Source: Owenia fusiformis
Taxonomy: Eukaryota; Annelida; Polychaeta; Sabellida; Oweniidae
Length of the DNA stretch: 64,000 bases
Direction of reading: 5' to 3'
NCBI GenBank assembly: GCA_903813345.2
Contig: CAIIXF020000010.1
Location: 13,707,181-13,771,180 of the forward strand
In this document: positions 1-13,800 of the stretch, piece after piece
Layout of the letters: each line of letters opens with the position of its first letter
Position numbering within the stretch: position 1 is the stretch's first letter
Notes under the pieces: generated by a model
What the model saw: only the letters and a program-made list of their open reading frames with translations
The model's database searches: none
What the model was told of the DNA's origin: nothing
Made by a program: the position numbers and the translations under genes

Positions 1-41
1 TATTAAATCCATTGAATTCTCAGAATTCTATTCTTGTCAAG

Positions 42-75
42 ATGGCAGCAGGCAGAGACAGCCTAATATACCCAG
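42..75 (+). CDS. Candidate first coding exon (MAAGRDSLIYP)
   Basis: ATG at 42 has a good start context (A at -3, G at +4). The frame runs MAAGRDSLIYP and ends CCCAG before a strong donor, GTAAGG. It ends in phase 1, the same phase as the 4766 exon, so it could splice directly to the phase-1 acceptor at 23401. An alternative first exon of the Rho-GEF-like gene is therefore plausible. It could also be an internal exon, since an acceptor-like ctcag ends at 23, or belong to a transcript lying mostly to the left of the window. The peptide is too short to recognise. Confidence 0.35.
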
Positions 76-1214
76 GTAAGGTCGTTATGACCCCAAAAGT
101 AGCAGTCATGGAGACGGCCAATCTGCGAAAGGCTCGGTTTGAATTGGTTCAGTTTTTCGCGCATATGCATAAATGGAAGTACTGCATTCCTGAATTATCT
201 CGAATTATTGATTGTGCATGCGTTTCAATTATTTGAATCAATCAGATTGATGAATTTAATTCCCTTACGCAAAAAAACGTACCAAAAAATTGAGCCTCGC
301 GCAGGTTGCCCCTAATGCAGTCATGGCCTTATATATATAGTTAGAGTATGAAATTAATGCTACATATAAGGCCTAGAATTCTGTAACTGCACATTTTGAT
401 TGGGAATCTTAATTTTGATGAACTTAATTTTTTGATTAATATGTGACAGTGGCTGAGGTAGATGCAGGTAATGATCTTTCTCCATTAAATCAGCTACATG
501 TTCGAGGGTCCAAGGCCCCAAATATCCCCCAAAAATATTGACCTACTGTACCTTACTTTGGAAAATTAGATTTTGAGATGAAAATGTTTGTTTAAGCAAG
601 GTTTTTTTCTCCAAAACTCTTGGCTAAATAGAAATTTCAAGCTCCTTGATAAAAATGGTTCAAAAGATGACTACTTCAAAATATTTTATGATAAGGTAAA
701 CTTTACAGGCTGTTGTTACTATTACAAACTATACTGGACTATATTATAACATAAACTATTCTCTAAATTGCCACTTTCACCTGATATGCTTCCAAGGAAT
801 GAGGAAATGAGGAGTTAATGTTGGGCCTGGGATTGATTCCGAGATGTTTAATGGTCCAGATAACCCTGACATAACGTTCCTGGCTGGAGAAACCTTGGAG
901 TTAATTCTAACAGGACAGATTTCTTGGGTGTTTGCTTGCGTGCTTTTAGCGCCATTTATGTAGTTTCATGATACTATGTTCTCATATTTTTTTCTTTGGT
1001 TTCCCTTGTGGGTCTTGTTTGCAGTGAAAGGTCAGTTGATAATGTATATGTAATTGCTAATATCAAAGTAACTTTGCACAAAATATGGACCCTGGATTTA
1101 TCAATGGGAATTCCAGCTTCATTCAATATGATATGTTCTACCTTTGGCTTTTGGAAGTCTTCTGTGTATATTGCCATCTGTTATGAAATATTGTTATAAT
1201 GTCCATCTTTATTG
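76..1214. other. Intronic sequence, no gene seen
   Basis: AT-rich single-copy-looking DNA. Short open frames on both strands around 974-1199 overlap each other and have no splice context or codon pattern that suggests coding. Confidence 0.5.
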
Positions 1215-1352
1215 TGAACGGTGATTCACAGTTGGTGTTTGGCAGTCAGCATTCGGGAGTTAGTGTTCGGTGGCTGGTGTTCAGCGGTCAGTGGTCAGCA
1301 TCTGTAACAAATGGCAGGTGGTGATATTTTGCATCTTAACACCTTGTTATAT
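1215..1352 (+). mobile_element. Degenerate copy of the gtcaccacc/ggtggtgac element
   Basis: It contains the family's 'ggttggtgttcggcg'-like GGC/GTT-rich block, the 'catctgtaacaa' block and a 3' end reading ggcaggtggtgatattttg, followed by taacaccttgtta. The same order is found in the better copies at 16510-18100 and 22862-23090. The 5' hairpin is degraded. Confidence 0.5.
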
Positions 1353-2889
1353 ATTATCTCTTGTGTGACATATACGACCAGTGATATCACTATAGCTGTT
1401 AGTGGTGATTCTGGTTAACCCTAATGTGTGTGGCTGACCCCAGAGACTGGTGCTATTTACCAAGACATGATCTATTAAAGTCCTGGATATTACAACTGTT
1501 TTGAATTCATTTTGTTAGAGAATTCCAAGAATGTGAAAACAACATCTTTGTGGAAAACAACAACTAGGGACTGGTCAAGTTATAACATTCTAACCAATGG
1601 TGATTGTGACCATGTAACCAAGGCATGGTAGCCGTAACCATAAGTCAATCTTGTTTAATTGATCCCTGGACAACAATCCTTCCCACATGAAGGTTATCTG
1701 GAGGTTGTCTCCAGAAAATGTGCTGAATAACATTATTGCAACATATACAGTAGTTACATCTGGTCATGAAAGACAGTTGAAAGGATTAGGAATTACATTC
1801 ATAATATTTGTTTAAAATTCCCTGGAGAAAGGATGAGGATGTTTGCCCTGCCATATACAGTTAAGTATGTTTGATTTTCTTTCATTTTTGCAAAAAAATA
1901 TGACTCTTTAAAACCGATTATACAAGAAAATCTTATACAATGCTAAAGTGGGTGAGTGAAAAATATGTAATCCAAATGCTATGTTAAATGTTAAAATAGT
2001 TGAATTCCAGAGAGCTGAAATTATATACTACAGACAAAGTGCAATTTTCATTTTATTTAATTTCATCAATCAAATGTTAGATGCTGGTCTCATCTGGAGT
2101 AATATGTACAATCCACTCCGCCTCCGTAGCAATATTTGAGTGCTTCTGAAAGATATCATTTAGGTTTAATCAAATCTACCTGAATTAGATTCATCATCAT
2201 TTTTATCTTCATGTTATGATTTGTGAGATACTTTGTGGTCAAAGGAAGGTGTGATTTATTTGGGGATCTAGTCAAAACATTAAATGTTCATAATCTCATT
2301 ATAGTATAAGATCATCGTCGTCCAAAAGTATCATTTTGTTCGAAACGATGAAGAAATCGTGAATCTTTATATGGTGAAAATACATTATACATGTATTTCA
2401 ATTGATTTTATCCGCCTGAGCAAATTAAATTGCTCGGGTGGGTATAGGATCAAGTAGGTAAAATGCCATCTTGTATATATCATCATCTATTTTTATTATT
2501 TATTTATTTAGTCATTCCATGTAGATTTCACAGTGGCATTTGGGAGGCAATGGGATTCAGTGAGCTGATAATTGATTTTATTTTTAATCCCTTGGTGGAT
2601 ATCTGAACTTGTTGAACTTTCAATGTAAAATGCCAGGTGAGACCTGATACCTTGTGAAGAATTAGTTGGCATGTAATTCTAAACCTAAATATTCAGAAGT
2701 AACAAATGAGCTTGTATTTTCTTCATCTCAACTTGAACTCCAAATTAACAAGAAGTCTGATCTTGTCTCATCTAATGTTGCATCTGCTCTAAATACCTTC
2801 CCTTTTAGTCTCCCTGCCTCCCTAATCTCTTCCCCCTCCCAATCTCCATTCTACCTCCCCTCTATTCTCCCATCCCCTCTTTTTACCCA
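1353..2889. other. Intronic sequence with a small hairpin
   Basis: No exon was found. At 2412-2442 there is a compact inverted repeat (ccgcctgagcaa / ttgctcgggtgg, one G:T-type mismatch) that would fold into a 12-bp stem. The open frame at 2666-2932 is an uninterrupted stretch with a simple Ser/Pro/Leu composition and no splice signals; I do not call it coding. Confidence 0.4.
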
Positions 2890-3205
2890 AATTGTGGTGG
2901 AGAGGAAAGGGGGCATTATAGTAACTTTATAGAGGCCTATCCTTACACTCTTTCCCCTCCCCTTACCTTATATCAGTTCTTCATAACCTCCTCAATCTCT
3001 GTTTCTCAAAATGTTCAAGTGGTAGAGGGGAGGTGGGGGGAGCAACACAGTTGCTTGATAGAGGCCTTCCCTGATACTCTTTCCCCTTCCCTTACCTTAT
3101 ATCAGTTCTTCATAACCTCCTCTATCTCTGTCTCTCAAAATGTTCAAGTGGTAGAGGGGAGGGGGTGGGAGCAACATAGTTGCTTGATGGAGGCCTTCCC
3201 TGATA
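2890..3205 (+). repeat. 129-bp tandem repeat, about 2.4 copies
   Basis: The marker 'gaggcct(a/t)tcc' occurs at 2932, 3061 and 3190, and 'ccttatatcagttcttcat' at 2966 and 3095, a regular 129-bp period. Each unit contains a G-rich tract (gtggtagagggga) and a pyrimidine-rich tract (ctttcccct). Open frames here are by-products of the repeat. Confidence 0.85.
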
Positions 3206-4765
3206 AGGCCTGGTTGAATTCAATCGTACATTCAACTGGTGGAATGTGTACCTGATCAAAGAAATAGAATACTTGTATCTTGTAAGAATGTTACTTGGTG
3301 CAATCTTCAACTGCCACGTGTTACATCATATTTTGATATCTTTGCTTTAACATGATCGGAGAAATAATCTATAACAGGATGTTTATCTCTAAAAATGTTC
3401 TACAACTTTTTCATAGCAAGATTTATTGCTTCAGTGTGTAGTGTGCTCCGATCATTTTGCCACTTGATTCTTGCTCTAAGTAGTGGCATTATAGGAATGA
3501 GGGGTCCAGTTAGGTCGCAACGGATCGATTCAGTCTAATCCTGAGGTCATTAAATTGATCCTTTTTAAATATGTGTTTCATTAAACATACATGCTGCAAT
3601 TATTCAAATTTTGTAATAATAAATTGATAGAATTAGAAATGTATCATATATTTTAGAATTTGATAATTTGTTGAAATTGAAGGCTAATACTTGACATGTG
3701 TGCTAAGTAGGCTTCATCAGGGAACGTCATCTTATCTTCTTGGTTCCCCAGGTGATTTAAACACCTCACCTGCACAGGTAACTCACCTTTACTAATGCAA
3801 AATCTCACCTGGATTACATGTGCAGGTGCTGATTAGATTTAAATGTTTGGTGGACTTCATGGTGAGCTGAAACGAGGATTGAAAACAATTTCAGACATTT
3901 CAGAAACTGAAGTTTTATATGAGTCAATTCGCAGGTACGAGGTTCGATATGTTGGCTTATCCAAATGCAGGTAACATACACCATGTGGAAATTTACTTGA
4001 GATAAACGAAATCAGTCAGAGCGGTCAGTCGGCAGTTTGATATTGATAGATTGATGGATGGACCAAAGTTGGATGTGGAACTCATTTTGGAAAAACAAAG
4101 GTGGTCACGACCATAAACAGATATAAATCATTGTAGATTATTTGGCAAAAATTCAACAATGACTTGGAAGTTGAAGAATTACATTATTATAAGGTGATGA
4201 ATTTCGTATGATGAACCATGATAACACTGTTGGCAAGAGGGCCACTCGAGTGTGTATTTGATATCTCACATTGAAGGTATTCCAAACCTTTGAAATAATT
4301 AGTTCTGCAACCTTGTGAGAGATCATCTGACTTGAACAGCCATGAAAGATGGATGGATGACTGGTTAGGTCACTATTAAGTAGATAGCTGATGTGCAACA
4401 TGAGGATTCTATCATCACTAAATTTTGATTGTTTAACATTAAGATGATGGTGCCTTCATAGAATAAAATAAAAATGAACATATGCTATTTATTCATTTAA
4501 ATAGATCTATTTATTGGATAAAAAGTTATATATATTTAGTTAAATATTAAAGCCAAAAGAAAAGAAAAAAACAAAATGATTTGGATTTTACAATAAATAA
4601 ATAAAAATGGATTACGGCTAAAATCAAAATACAGAATGTGATTTTTCAGACAAAAGTGGACATTTCAAAGAAAAAGACAAATATCATGGACAAAATCAAA
4701 TTCACTTGAAAAAACAAGAGACTCAATTTTACTGAAATGAGGTGTTTGTATTACTAATCACTTAA
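3206..4765. other. Intronic sequence, nothing recognised
   Basis: Unique-looking AT-rich DNA with short inverted stretches around 3755-3830 based on the word cacctg/caggtg. No exon, RNA gene or complete repeat was recognised. Confidence 0.4.
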
Positions 4766-4865
4766 ATGAGAGGTCTACCTGAGTCGACCAGTGAGATGAT
4801 TCCAAGACGGGGAAGTGTTTTGGACCTTGTCTCTGCCTTTGAGAAACCAAAACCTCGATACCAAG
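4766..4865 (+). CDS. First coding exon B of the Rho-GEF-like gene
   Basis: ATG at 4766 opens a frame reading MRGLPESTSEMIPRRGSV followed by LDLVSAFEKPKPRYQ. It runs to CCAAG|GTTTGT and ends in phase 1. Joined to the acceptor at 23400 it continues in frame as E-KNIRRLND, with no stop at the junction. RRGSV fits the PKA-type consensus R-R-x-S. No convincing acceptor with a pyrimidine tract precedes the ATG, which supports an initiating exon. The donor has only moderate strength. Residues 1-33 of the model. Confidence 0.65.
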
Positions 4866-7800
4866 GTTTGTATTTAGTTGACATTCTTATTTATTTTATT
4901 TTTAGTACAATTTTCCCTGTTAATGCTGATTTTACGAGGCATAGGACCTGTACATCAATTGAAAGTGAAGTATGTCAGTTTGGTCTTGATGTTGGATTAT
5001 TTTTGAAAGAGGTGAATTCTGTGCTCTAAAGTGATATAATATTATCAAATAAAGTCTCATCACATTCATGCCATGGATCAGATAAATTAAAGAGCAGACA
5101 TTTACTTAGTTATGTCCCAATTAACTACTATTCATTGGAACTCATGCTATGTTCATATTCTAGGCCTATTACTCAATCTTGAATACTGTTTCAGTATAGC
5201 TGTTTTACTTGACCTCTTTTGGTTTGCTCTTATTACCATGAATTATATGAAGGTTTTGAGTTTTCCATTCATGCAGTGATATATTTTGATATCATACATA
5301 TTAAACTTCATTTCATTTTGATTTTTATTACATTTTTTTATGTTTTACCAAGAAGTGTTGACTTATTTTTACAGCCACCAATTTTGTGTTCGGCATTTGG
5401 TGTCTGCAGCTATTTCATTTTTTTAATTTGCAAATGTGTGACCACATGATGACATTTCATTACATTATATGCCTTATTACGATTTATAGGAGGTAAGATT
5501 TGTTTTGCATTCCTAAAGATGGCATTTTTGAACTGATGTAGGAATTGGTTTATATTTATTTATTTGGCTTATCTGTAGTATGTTGTAGTCTCTATCAGTA
5601 TCTGACACTTGTAAGGTGATCACCAACAAGGTGAATAACCTCTCGTTGTATCATGAACCATCGTACCACCTTCTTATTTTTTGCCCCCCCCCCCCTCTCT
5701 CCCATTGTCAATTTCAAGAACTGTCCCTGTTGTGGTTGGATGGTTGGGCATTGTTGTAAGCAGGCCTTCTCCATCTGTGTCCCTCTGGACATCTCTGTCT
5801 ATCTGCGATGGAAAGTGAACAAAATGCTATGAACATCAGAATGCATGTTGGAAAATCAGATAGAAAAACCTCATCTGGTCTCAATAGCTTCCCTCTTTCT
5901 ACTCAGGAATGGTATGTGCAACATGGGTATAGATACAAGACGAGAGAGACTCAATAACATAAAACAGATCAATAGAAGAAAAAGTGTTCATATTACATGT
6001 ATCTGCACTGTAATAGACTTGGTACCAAGGGAATAGGCTTAATTAAACTGTTAATTGAAAAATCAACAAACAAATGAAATTGGATTATCAGAAGGATTTA
6101 TACTAATCTCTGAACTTCCCCAGATCCAAGCCAGTATTTATGCCTTGATATTGTATGATAAAACATCGATAAACTTTTCTTCATCAAACACTGTTATCAA
6201 TCAGCACTTCAACTTGTGTGGTAGCAATATCCTGGGATACAGGGCCTTGTCTTAACCCCCCCCCCCCACACACACACACACGTCCTACTGTTTAATCAAT
6301 AGAAAACACAAAGGGCAATATAGGAAAGTGAAGAGAAATAGTACTCAATAAAAGTGAGTGAGCTGTTTAAAATAAAAACATGTAATCACTCTTTGGAAGG
6401 AAACTATAGCAAAACATTCTGAAATATACTCCTGTATGAAAATTTAGACTATGATATTAACTGGACTTAAAATTCAGCAGATTTTGGCTGGATGTGCTGT
6501 TGTGTAACACAGGTCCCAGTTCTTTTAAAGTCCTGTGTTCAAAGTGCTCCAAGTTGAGATATACTGTGAAATAGATGGGAAATAACAGAGAATACACAGC
6601 CTTGGTGCTTTATGTTATATAGAATGCTAAGAGATCAATCATTTCCTTTATATTAAAGAGAAACGAATGGAATAAGCTTGACTTGTAACATTTTAAGGTT
6701 GAGATATAATGAAACTCTGCCCTGAACCATAGCAGCTACTAGTAAGAACAGAAGTACCATGTGGCGAATTGTGCAATTGAATTAGACAAATTATAACCTT
6801 TGGTTACTAATAAACTCTCTGGGTTCTTTATATTGACAGTTCATTATTATTACAATAGAGTTAAACCTTTCTTAGTGAACACCTCTCTCTAGTGAGCACC
6901 TGTGAGCACCTGTGTCTAATAGAACAACCCTTCATAGCATATACTCCACTGGTTTCTGTATTATTTCTGTATTTAAATCGCCTCTTTCCGGTGTGCACAT
7001 TTTTGTGGCTCGATAGGTGTTCACTGTACACATGTTTTACTGTATGTAAATAGTGATGATAAGGGAGCTACCATAGTTCAGTACACAGTATTTTTAATAC
7101 ACAAGGGGTGATCAATAAGTAATATAATATATACCTGTTTGTACAGTACTTCGTTACTTTTTAAATCAGTATTACAAAATGTTAAAATGGCTTTATCAAT
7201 GTGCCAGTGTGTAAAGTTGATTTACCACTAGCAAGTACTTATATTCACTTATAGAAAAGATATATCAGTTTCCTCCAAACAGAAAAGGAATAACATTGGC
7301 CAAACCTGAGATAACAATCTTCAAGTTGGCATCAAATGTTTGAAATCTAACAGACACTTGTACAGAGCCTCTAATCTTGGTCTATCTACTGCCAAAACCC
7401 TCTTTCAACACTGCAAATCATAACAAGGCTTTACTATTTTTAAGAAGAGTTTCAACATTTTGTACTGGTCGCCTACCAAAATATATCGCGAAATTTCAAA
7501 TGAATAATTGGTGATTACCCTTGAGTTGTTTCGACCATGCGAGGGAATAGGTTGCCCTTATATGTTTGGACAGCTTTTGCGTGCAGGGGGATCCACTGGG
7601 GCTTAATATCAATATTTTGTTACATGATTCTAGAAAGCTATTTGCAGTTAACCTAAAGGTGCTTTCTCCCCAGCCTTGACTTGGTTCTGATTTACTTCTG
7701 AATGAACTATTTCCACTTAGTTTGATTTACTCTATGAGACTGTAAGCTGTTGCTATTTAATTGAATTATTAGTTCTGCTCAGTAAGCACCATAGTTATAT

Positions 7801-10800
7801 GAAAGGCCGAATATTTAATATCTATTCATTAGACGACTAATTATATACCATCTGATATAATGTCTGAAAAGTCAAAAGTCCCATTTATATGTTTTTTTAA
7901 CTGGAGTAAGTTGACATGAAAGATATAAAAATGTTGCTCCTAACTGCTTCAAAAAATCAAAATTTTAACATGGTTCAGTGCCACTTATGCTCTTAACAAC
8001 CCTTTTCCGGGCCTAGATTTTAAATGGAAAAAGTAGAGACACATGATGGCAATGTTAATAATGTTAATGAATCCAGGTACATGGTGCAAAAATGTAACAT
8101 TGACCTCGCTTGCATGTTTTCTGTCAACATAGGTTATGTTGTTTATACCTACAGGGGTAGTGAAATACAGAAATGATAATTCAGATATCTGGGCTATTTT
8201 AATCACTCATCACATTCTACTAAATGTGCTGGATTTTCTCGAATTATTCTAAATACACCCAGAGGCCAGATTCTCTCTTGATAGTGTCCGACTTTCTCAC
8301 ATTTTTATACAATTTGGGGTAGGTGCTCCTATCCAGTTTGCTTTATTCCTTGTTTGTTCTCCTCTTTTCCACTCTCATTTTGATTTTCGTTTATGGCATC
8401 TTGACATTATTTCTACAAGTATATTTCATATCATCTAGGTTTTTATATCATTAAAGGTGATGAAAGTAAAGCAAGCTTTTCTGTATCAGAAATATAACTT
8501 TCTAGGTTTGAATTGATAAGACTGAAGCATTTAAACGCCCCTTGATTTATCCTGGGAGTAATTCCTGGTAATTTCTCATTTTTTATCGTTTAATATTCGC
8601 TAGCGATTTGATCATTTTTTGTAAAAGAAATACTTTCATGTTGCAATATCTCAAAACTGCCAGCAAAATGTTGAATAGAAATTTCATCGCCTTAAATTAA
8701 AACTGAAAATTGCTTCCAGGAATTAAATGAAATGTTGTTTTTCGAGGTGAGCGAACTCTGCAATGTATTTATGTTGCTCTCTACGAGCTGTAGAATGTTT
8801 GAGTTCACTGAGGGAATGAGGTATAACAGCTAAACATGATACACACATTTGAGTTTCAAAATTCCTAAGATGAAATCACTGAAAGAGATATATGCAGGAA
8901 TGGAATTTTTAATGATGATTTGGATGATTGGAGAACAACTCAGGTGCAATTATAGGAAAGCATTGGTAGTTAATACATCGGATAATAAGGATTAAAAAAT
9001 ATGGAACCTTTTTATATTGTGATTATTCAATAAAACAATTGAAAACAATGATTTTACATATGGGATCTAAGGTAGGTGTTTGATGTTTAATCTTTATTCA
9101 TTTATGACATTATGATTGTAATTGTTGTTATTGTTGAGATCTATATCCAGAAACCAACCCCCAGAACACATTCTTACTTTTTTTCAAAAAGAAGGCAATT
9201 TGGGGATGAGTTCTACATATTTGTGTCTGGAGAATTCCAAAAGCTAATATGTCAGTTTATATATTTGAACATTGCATATTTGTATTTTTAATGTAAATAA
9301 CTTTCTACCTCAATGTACAGTGTCTATACTTTTACATATAAGTTAATGTTTTCACATGCAAAAACCTTATGATAAGAGGCATTAGGAGCAAAATAAGTTG
9401 TGTCGATCTGTACCATTCTGATACTCATCACATCTTTCTGTTTTCCAACCAGCAATATGAAAGTAATTCAAGAAAGTAGCTGAAAGAATGCTTTGATGAT
9501 GGATCAAGACTTAAAGAAATGGTTTAGATTAAATGTAGAATAAATGTTTTGTTCTCAAGCTATTTCTAATCAATCATGTTTTCGAGGACAATGGATCATA
9601 GGCCACAAACATGCGAAGACCATATTATAGAAAATGATGTGCAATCAAACCTATCGTAAGAGATCACAGCCTACCACAGATCAGCACCATTGTAGATTGA
9701 AATTGATAGTTTTAAAGCAGAAAGATGTGATAAGTGTCAGAGTGAACCAAACCTGTCGAGTGACAATGCTCGGACTAACTCTGAGATTCATTATTATTTT
9801 CATATTTGGACATGATCATTTTCGCTAGAGAATCACATATTGATTTCAAGTTTAGACTCGTTTAAGACAGGTTTAGACTGGTTTTGGCAGGTTTAGACAA
9901 GGGAGTAATTATAATGTATTGAAACTCCTTCCTGGTAGCATGCTTTTGCAAAAATTTATAAAAAAGGTTGTAGTACTGTTAGGCTTTTTGAAAATATACA
10001 AGTAGGTTTTACTATACTATTTAAATCACAAAGTTCTTTGTCTTCTTGTCTTATAAACACCTGCTAAAAACACTTGTTTCATCAACACCTGTTTCAAGTA
10101 CCTCAAGGTTCTTTATCTGGGAAAACACTTAGAATGTAATTGTTATGAACTTAGGTCATTTATATAATCTATCAAATCTCTGCAAAAACTGGAATATATT
10201 ATATTTTACGTGAATATGATTTTAAACACGTAGCCAGAACTGGGATTAGGTAATCCAGGATACCGAATTAGATTAACCTCCATCCCGGAAATCAGTTAAC
10301 CTTGACTGATATGTGATCGAAGATTTAGTACATCTTGCTGAGGTTTTAATCATCTAATGCTTGATCTGTTGTTTTCTTTACTTCATCTCTCTGAAGTTTC
10401 ATGATAAAATAAACCAAGGCGCCTTCCCGTAATGTCACTTCGATCTTTAATTACTTTCTCCTGCCTCATTAACTTCTATTTCTCAGTTGATGACAGTTTT
10501 CTTCAATCTTTAAACTTCATTTTTTAATCTCTGTGATTAAATCTTCAGTGGGAGATTTCGAAATTGAAACAGGGAAAAAGTGTTCATAAATAAGGGTTAT
10601 GTACTGGGAGGTTTTGGATATGGGGTTTATCCAGAGGGAGATATGCATATCTACCTGAGGGACCGAAGGTAGATGCGCATATCTCACGAGGGATGAACCA
10701 AATATCCAAACCGACCGTACATAACTGCTTTATCCTATACCATGGAGAGTTTTCAGGGGCATATGGCCATTTCAATAGTACAAGGTGTAAAAATTAACAA

Positions 10801-13800
10801 ATCATTCATATGCCATTTTATTGCATTTCCACTTTTAAATTTTAAATACATTGATAACTTTTTGAAATACAAAAGTGTTGTTTAACAATGTAACAAAAGG
10901 ATAAATGTATCCAAAAATTTGAAAAAAAAGAAATTAAAAAAAAATTGAAAAAATGTTAAAATTTTTTTTTTTAAATGGTAAAAAGATATTAACTTTTTTT
11001 TGAAATTTAAAAAAATTGAACAAAAAATGAAGAAAAAAAATTTGAAAAAAAAAATTTGAACAAAAATTTTGGAAAAACAATTTAAAAAGAAAATTTTTTG
11101 AAAAAAAATCTGAAGTGAAATTACCGGAAGCGGGAAGATATGCACCGAAGCGGGAGATATGAAGGTTCTGGATATGGAAACCTCAAAATCAAGATACAGG
11201 ATATATCTTACCAGCTTATCTCCCTAAATCTCTACTTGGCATAGAATAATGGGAGATATTCAGTATATACTATGCAGGTGTTCATATTTATATGTATTAC
11301 TGTTTATTTATTTTATTGAATTTATGTATATTTTAAATTAATCTGTGAATTAGGCAAATGAGAAATAAAGCATGAATGGACATTGATATTGTGAGAAAAT
11401 GTAAACTATGCATGAGAACAATGACATTCTGAAAACAAATAGACCAAGGCTAATGTGAATTAATAAGTGATTAGTGTATCTTCATGCATCAAGTCTTTAG
11501 AAATGCATATAATTCTTGTATATTTCATCTGTTTTGACAGAATTGTATCATTTATCATATATTGTCAGCCAAATTTTGATGATATGACAGGAGTAATAAG
11601 CTTTATCCCATCATCATTTTTCAAACTTGAAATAATGGTAAACATTGAATTTATGTACTCTGGCCTTGGGAAATTGTATACATGTATATGCCAGAACAGC
11701 GTTTCTGACATTGGTTGCTGCCACTTAGCTTATCTTGATTCAAGAATAAAACAAAAGGAATAAGACTGGAGTCCAGAACCCACTGTTTTGCTACTACTTT
11801 CTCACTACTCCTTTATTGTACCAGGTTGGCTTTCTAGGGCAAGATATTTTTGGATTGAAATGAAGCAGCTTAAATTAACTTGATAACATCATCACATGAG
11901 CTTTAAGTTTGCTGATAGAGTACCATTCAGTAAAAAGAAATAGTTGATTAGCATAGAGGACTTGTTGATGTTACAGGTACTAACTTCTATTGGTGGTTTG
12001 ATGTTTATATGTGGATATACATGTTTCTCTGGATGTTTAAAATACTTATGATTTTCAAATGGATTAATTCTAGCATTCTCAATTATAAGCTTGATTTTCA
12101 ATGAAAATACCCTGGGAAGTCAAGATGTAAAAGTAGTAGGTGAGTTTGATTTACTGTTCAAGTTTTACATTTTAAAGATAGCTTAGGTATTATGGCATAT
12201 AAATTGTCTAGATCGGTTATATTGATTGAGTGCTAATAAAAATAGTGTCTACTCTTATATGAAGACTGGCCTCGTGTCCATGATTAACCTTTTTTCTAAA
12301 ATTTCATTCAGGCTCATTTTTCAGTGGAGTTCAGTATTACGTATTGAAATTCTTTTTTTAAATGCCAATTTTGATTTAAAAAGTGCCAATTTCCCCTAAA
12401 TACTTTCTGAAACATTTTTTAAAAAAAAGTAAGTAATATTCTTCTGAGTGAAATTAGGGGGCAGGCCTATGGGGTATGTGGCCACCCTTTTTATTGCTAT
12501 ATTCTAGGTTTTCAAAATAACTCTTGATATGAGCATTGACGCCTACATGTGTGACTAATATACAGTAAAACCTGTATATCTGAACACCTGGCTAATCCGA
12601 ACACCTTCCAATTTGAACACTTTTTTTCGGTCCCATTTTTTCCTCTCATTGACTCCCATGTTAAAAAAACCTTGAAATCTGAACACCTCCTAATCTGAAC
12701 AGTGAACAACCAGATTTGAAAAACTGACCTGTCTAATCTGAACATTTTATCAGAAATCAAATGTCTGGACATTTCAATTAAAGCCACATATTGAGTCAAT
12801 GTTATAGTTGTTATTTATCTTTACATATGCAATGTAATCAAAGAACCAATATTGTCCTAATTAACTTATTTAAGTCTCAATGACATCCCTAATTGTGGAG
12901 AACAAAAGGATGATTTGGAAAGGTGTGAATACAGGAGTTAATTGGTTTATCCTATTAGAAAAGAACTGAATGTTTTATGTTTGGATTAAGAGAAAGGTGA
13001 GAATCTGGGAGATAATTGGTTTATCCTTATTTCAAATTAACTGGATGTTTTTGATTTGGATTATGAACAAGTCTTAACTGTTTTATATCCCATAGGTCTG
13101 TTATGATAGCTAGGATTCAATCAGTAAATGTTTTATAATCACAGAGACAACACAGACACATTTGCAGACAAGATTATAATTGTTTTATCATTATTAGAAA
13201 TTGCCTGGATGTTTTTGATTTGGATTAAGAGAAAGGTGTGAATCAAGAAGCTAATTGGTTTGTCCTTATTTTAAATTAATTGGATGTTTTTGATTTGGAT
13301 TATGAACAAGTCTTAACTGTTTTATATCCCATGGGTCTGTCATGATAGCTAGGATTCAATCAGTAAATGTTTTATAATCACAGAGACAACACAGACACAT
13401 TTGCAGACAATATTATAATTGTTTTATCATTATTAGAAATTACCTGGATGTTTTTGATTTGGATTAAGAGAAAGGTGAGAATCTGGGAGATAATTGGTTT
13501 ATCCTTATTTTAAATTAACTGGATGTTTTTGATTTGGATTATGAACAAGTCTTAACTGTTTTATATTCCATGGGTCTGTTATGATAGCTAGGATTCAATC
13601 AGTAAATGTTTTATAATCACAAAGACAACACAGACATATTTGCAGACAAGATTATATCACAAGAAAGAGAAAAAATTCAACTTCGTAATATCCTATCACT
13701 AAAATGCCTCCTAAAAAGGCACATCTGACATCCTGAATGCCCTTGATATTTTGAAAGATTATGCATCATCTCGAATGAGCACTCGTGAAAAATTAATTAC

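Noticed and set aside
2666-2932. 88-codon frame with plausible residue mix
   Set aside because: No donor fits it, and it runs into the 129-bp tandem repeat. Ser/Pro/Leu content comes from a pyrimidine-rich tract.
10882-11145. 87-codon minus frame of mostly Phe
   Set aside because: Product of A/T homopolymers, not coding.
12512-12799. 95-codon minus frame with repeated CSDFKVF-like words
   Set aside because: The repetition comes from the gaacacc-type words of the pogo-like terminus; transposon noncoding end.
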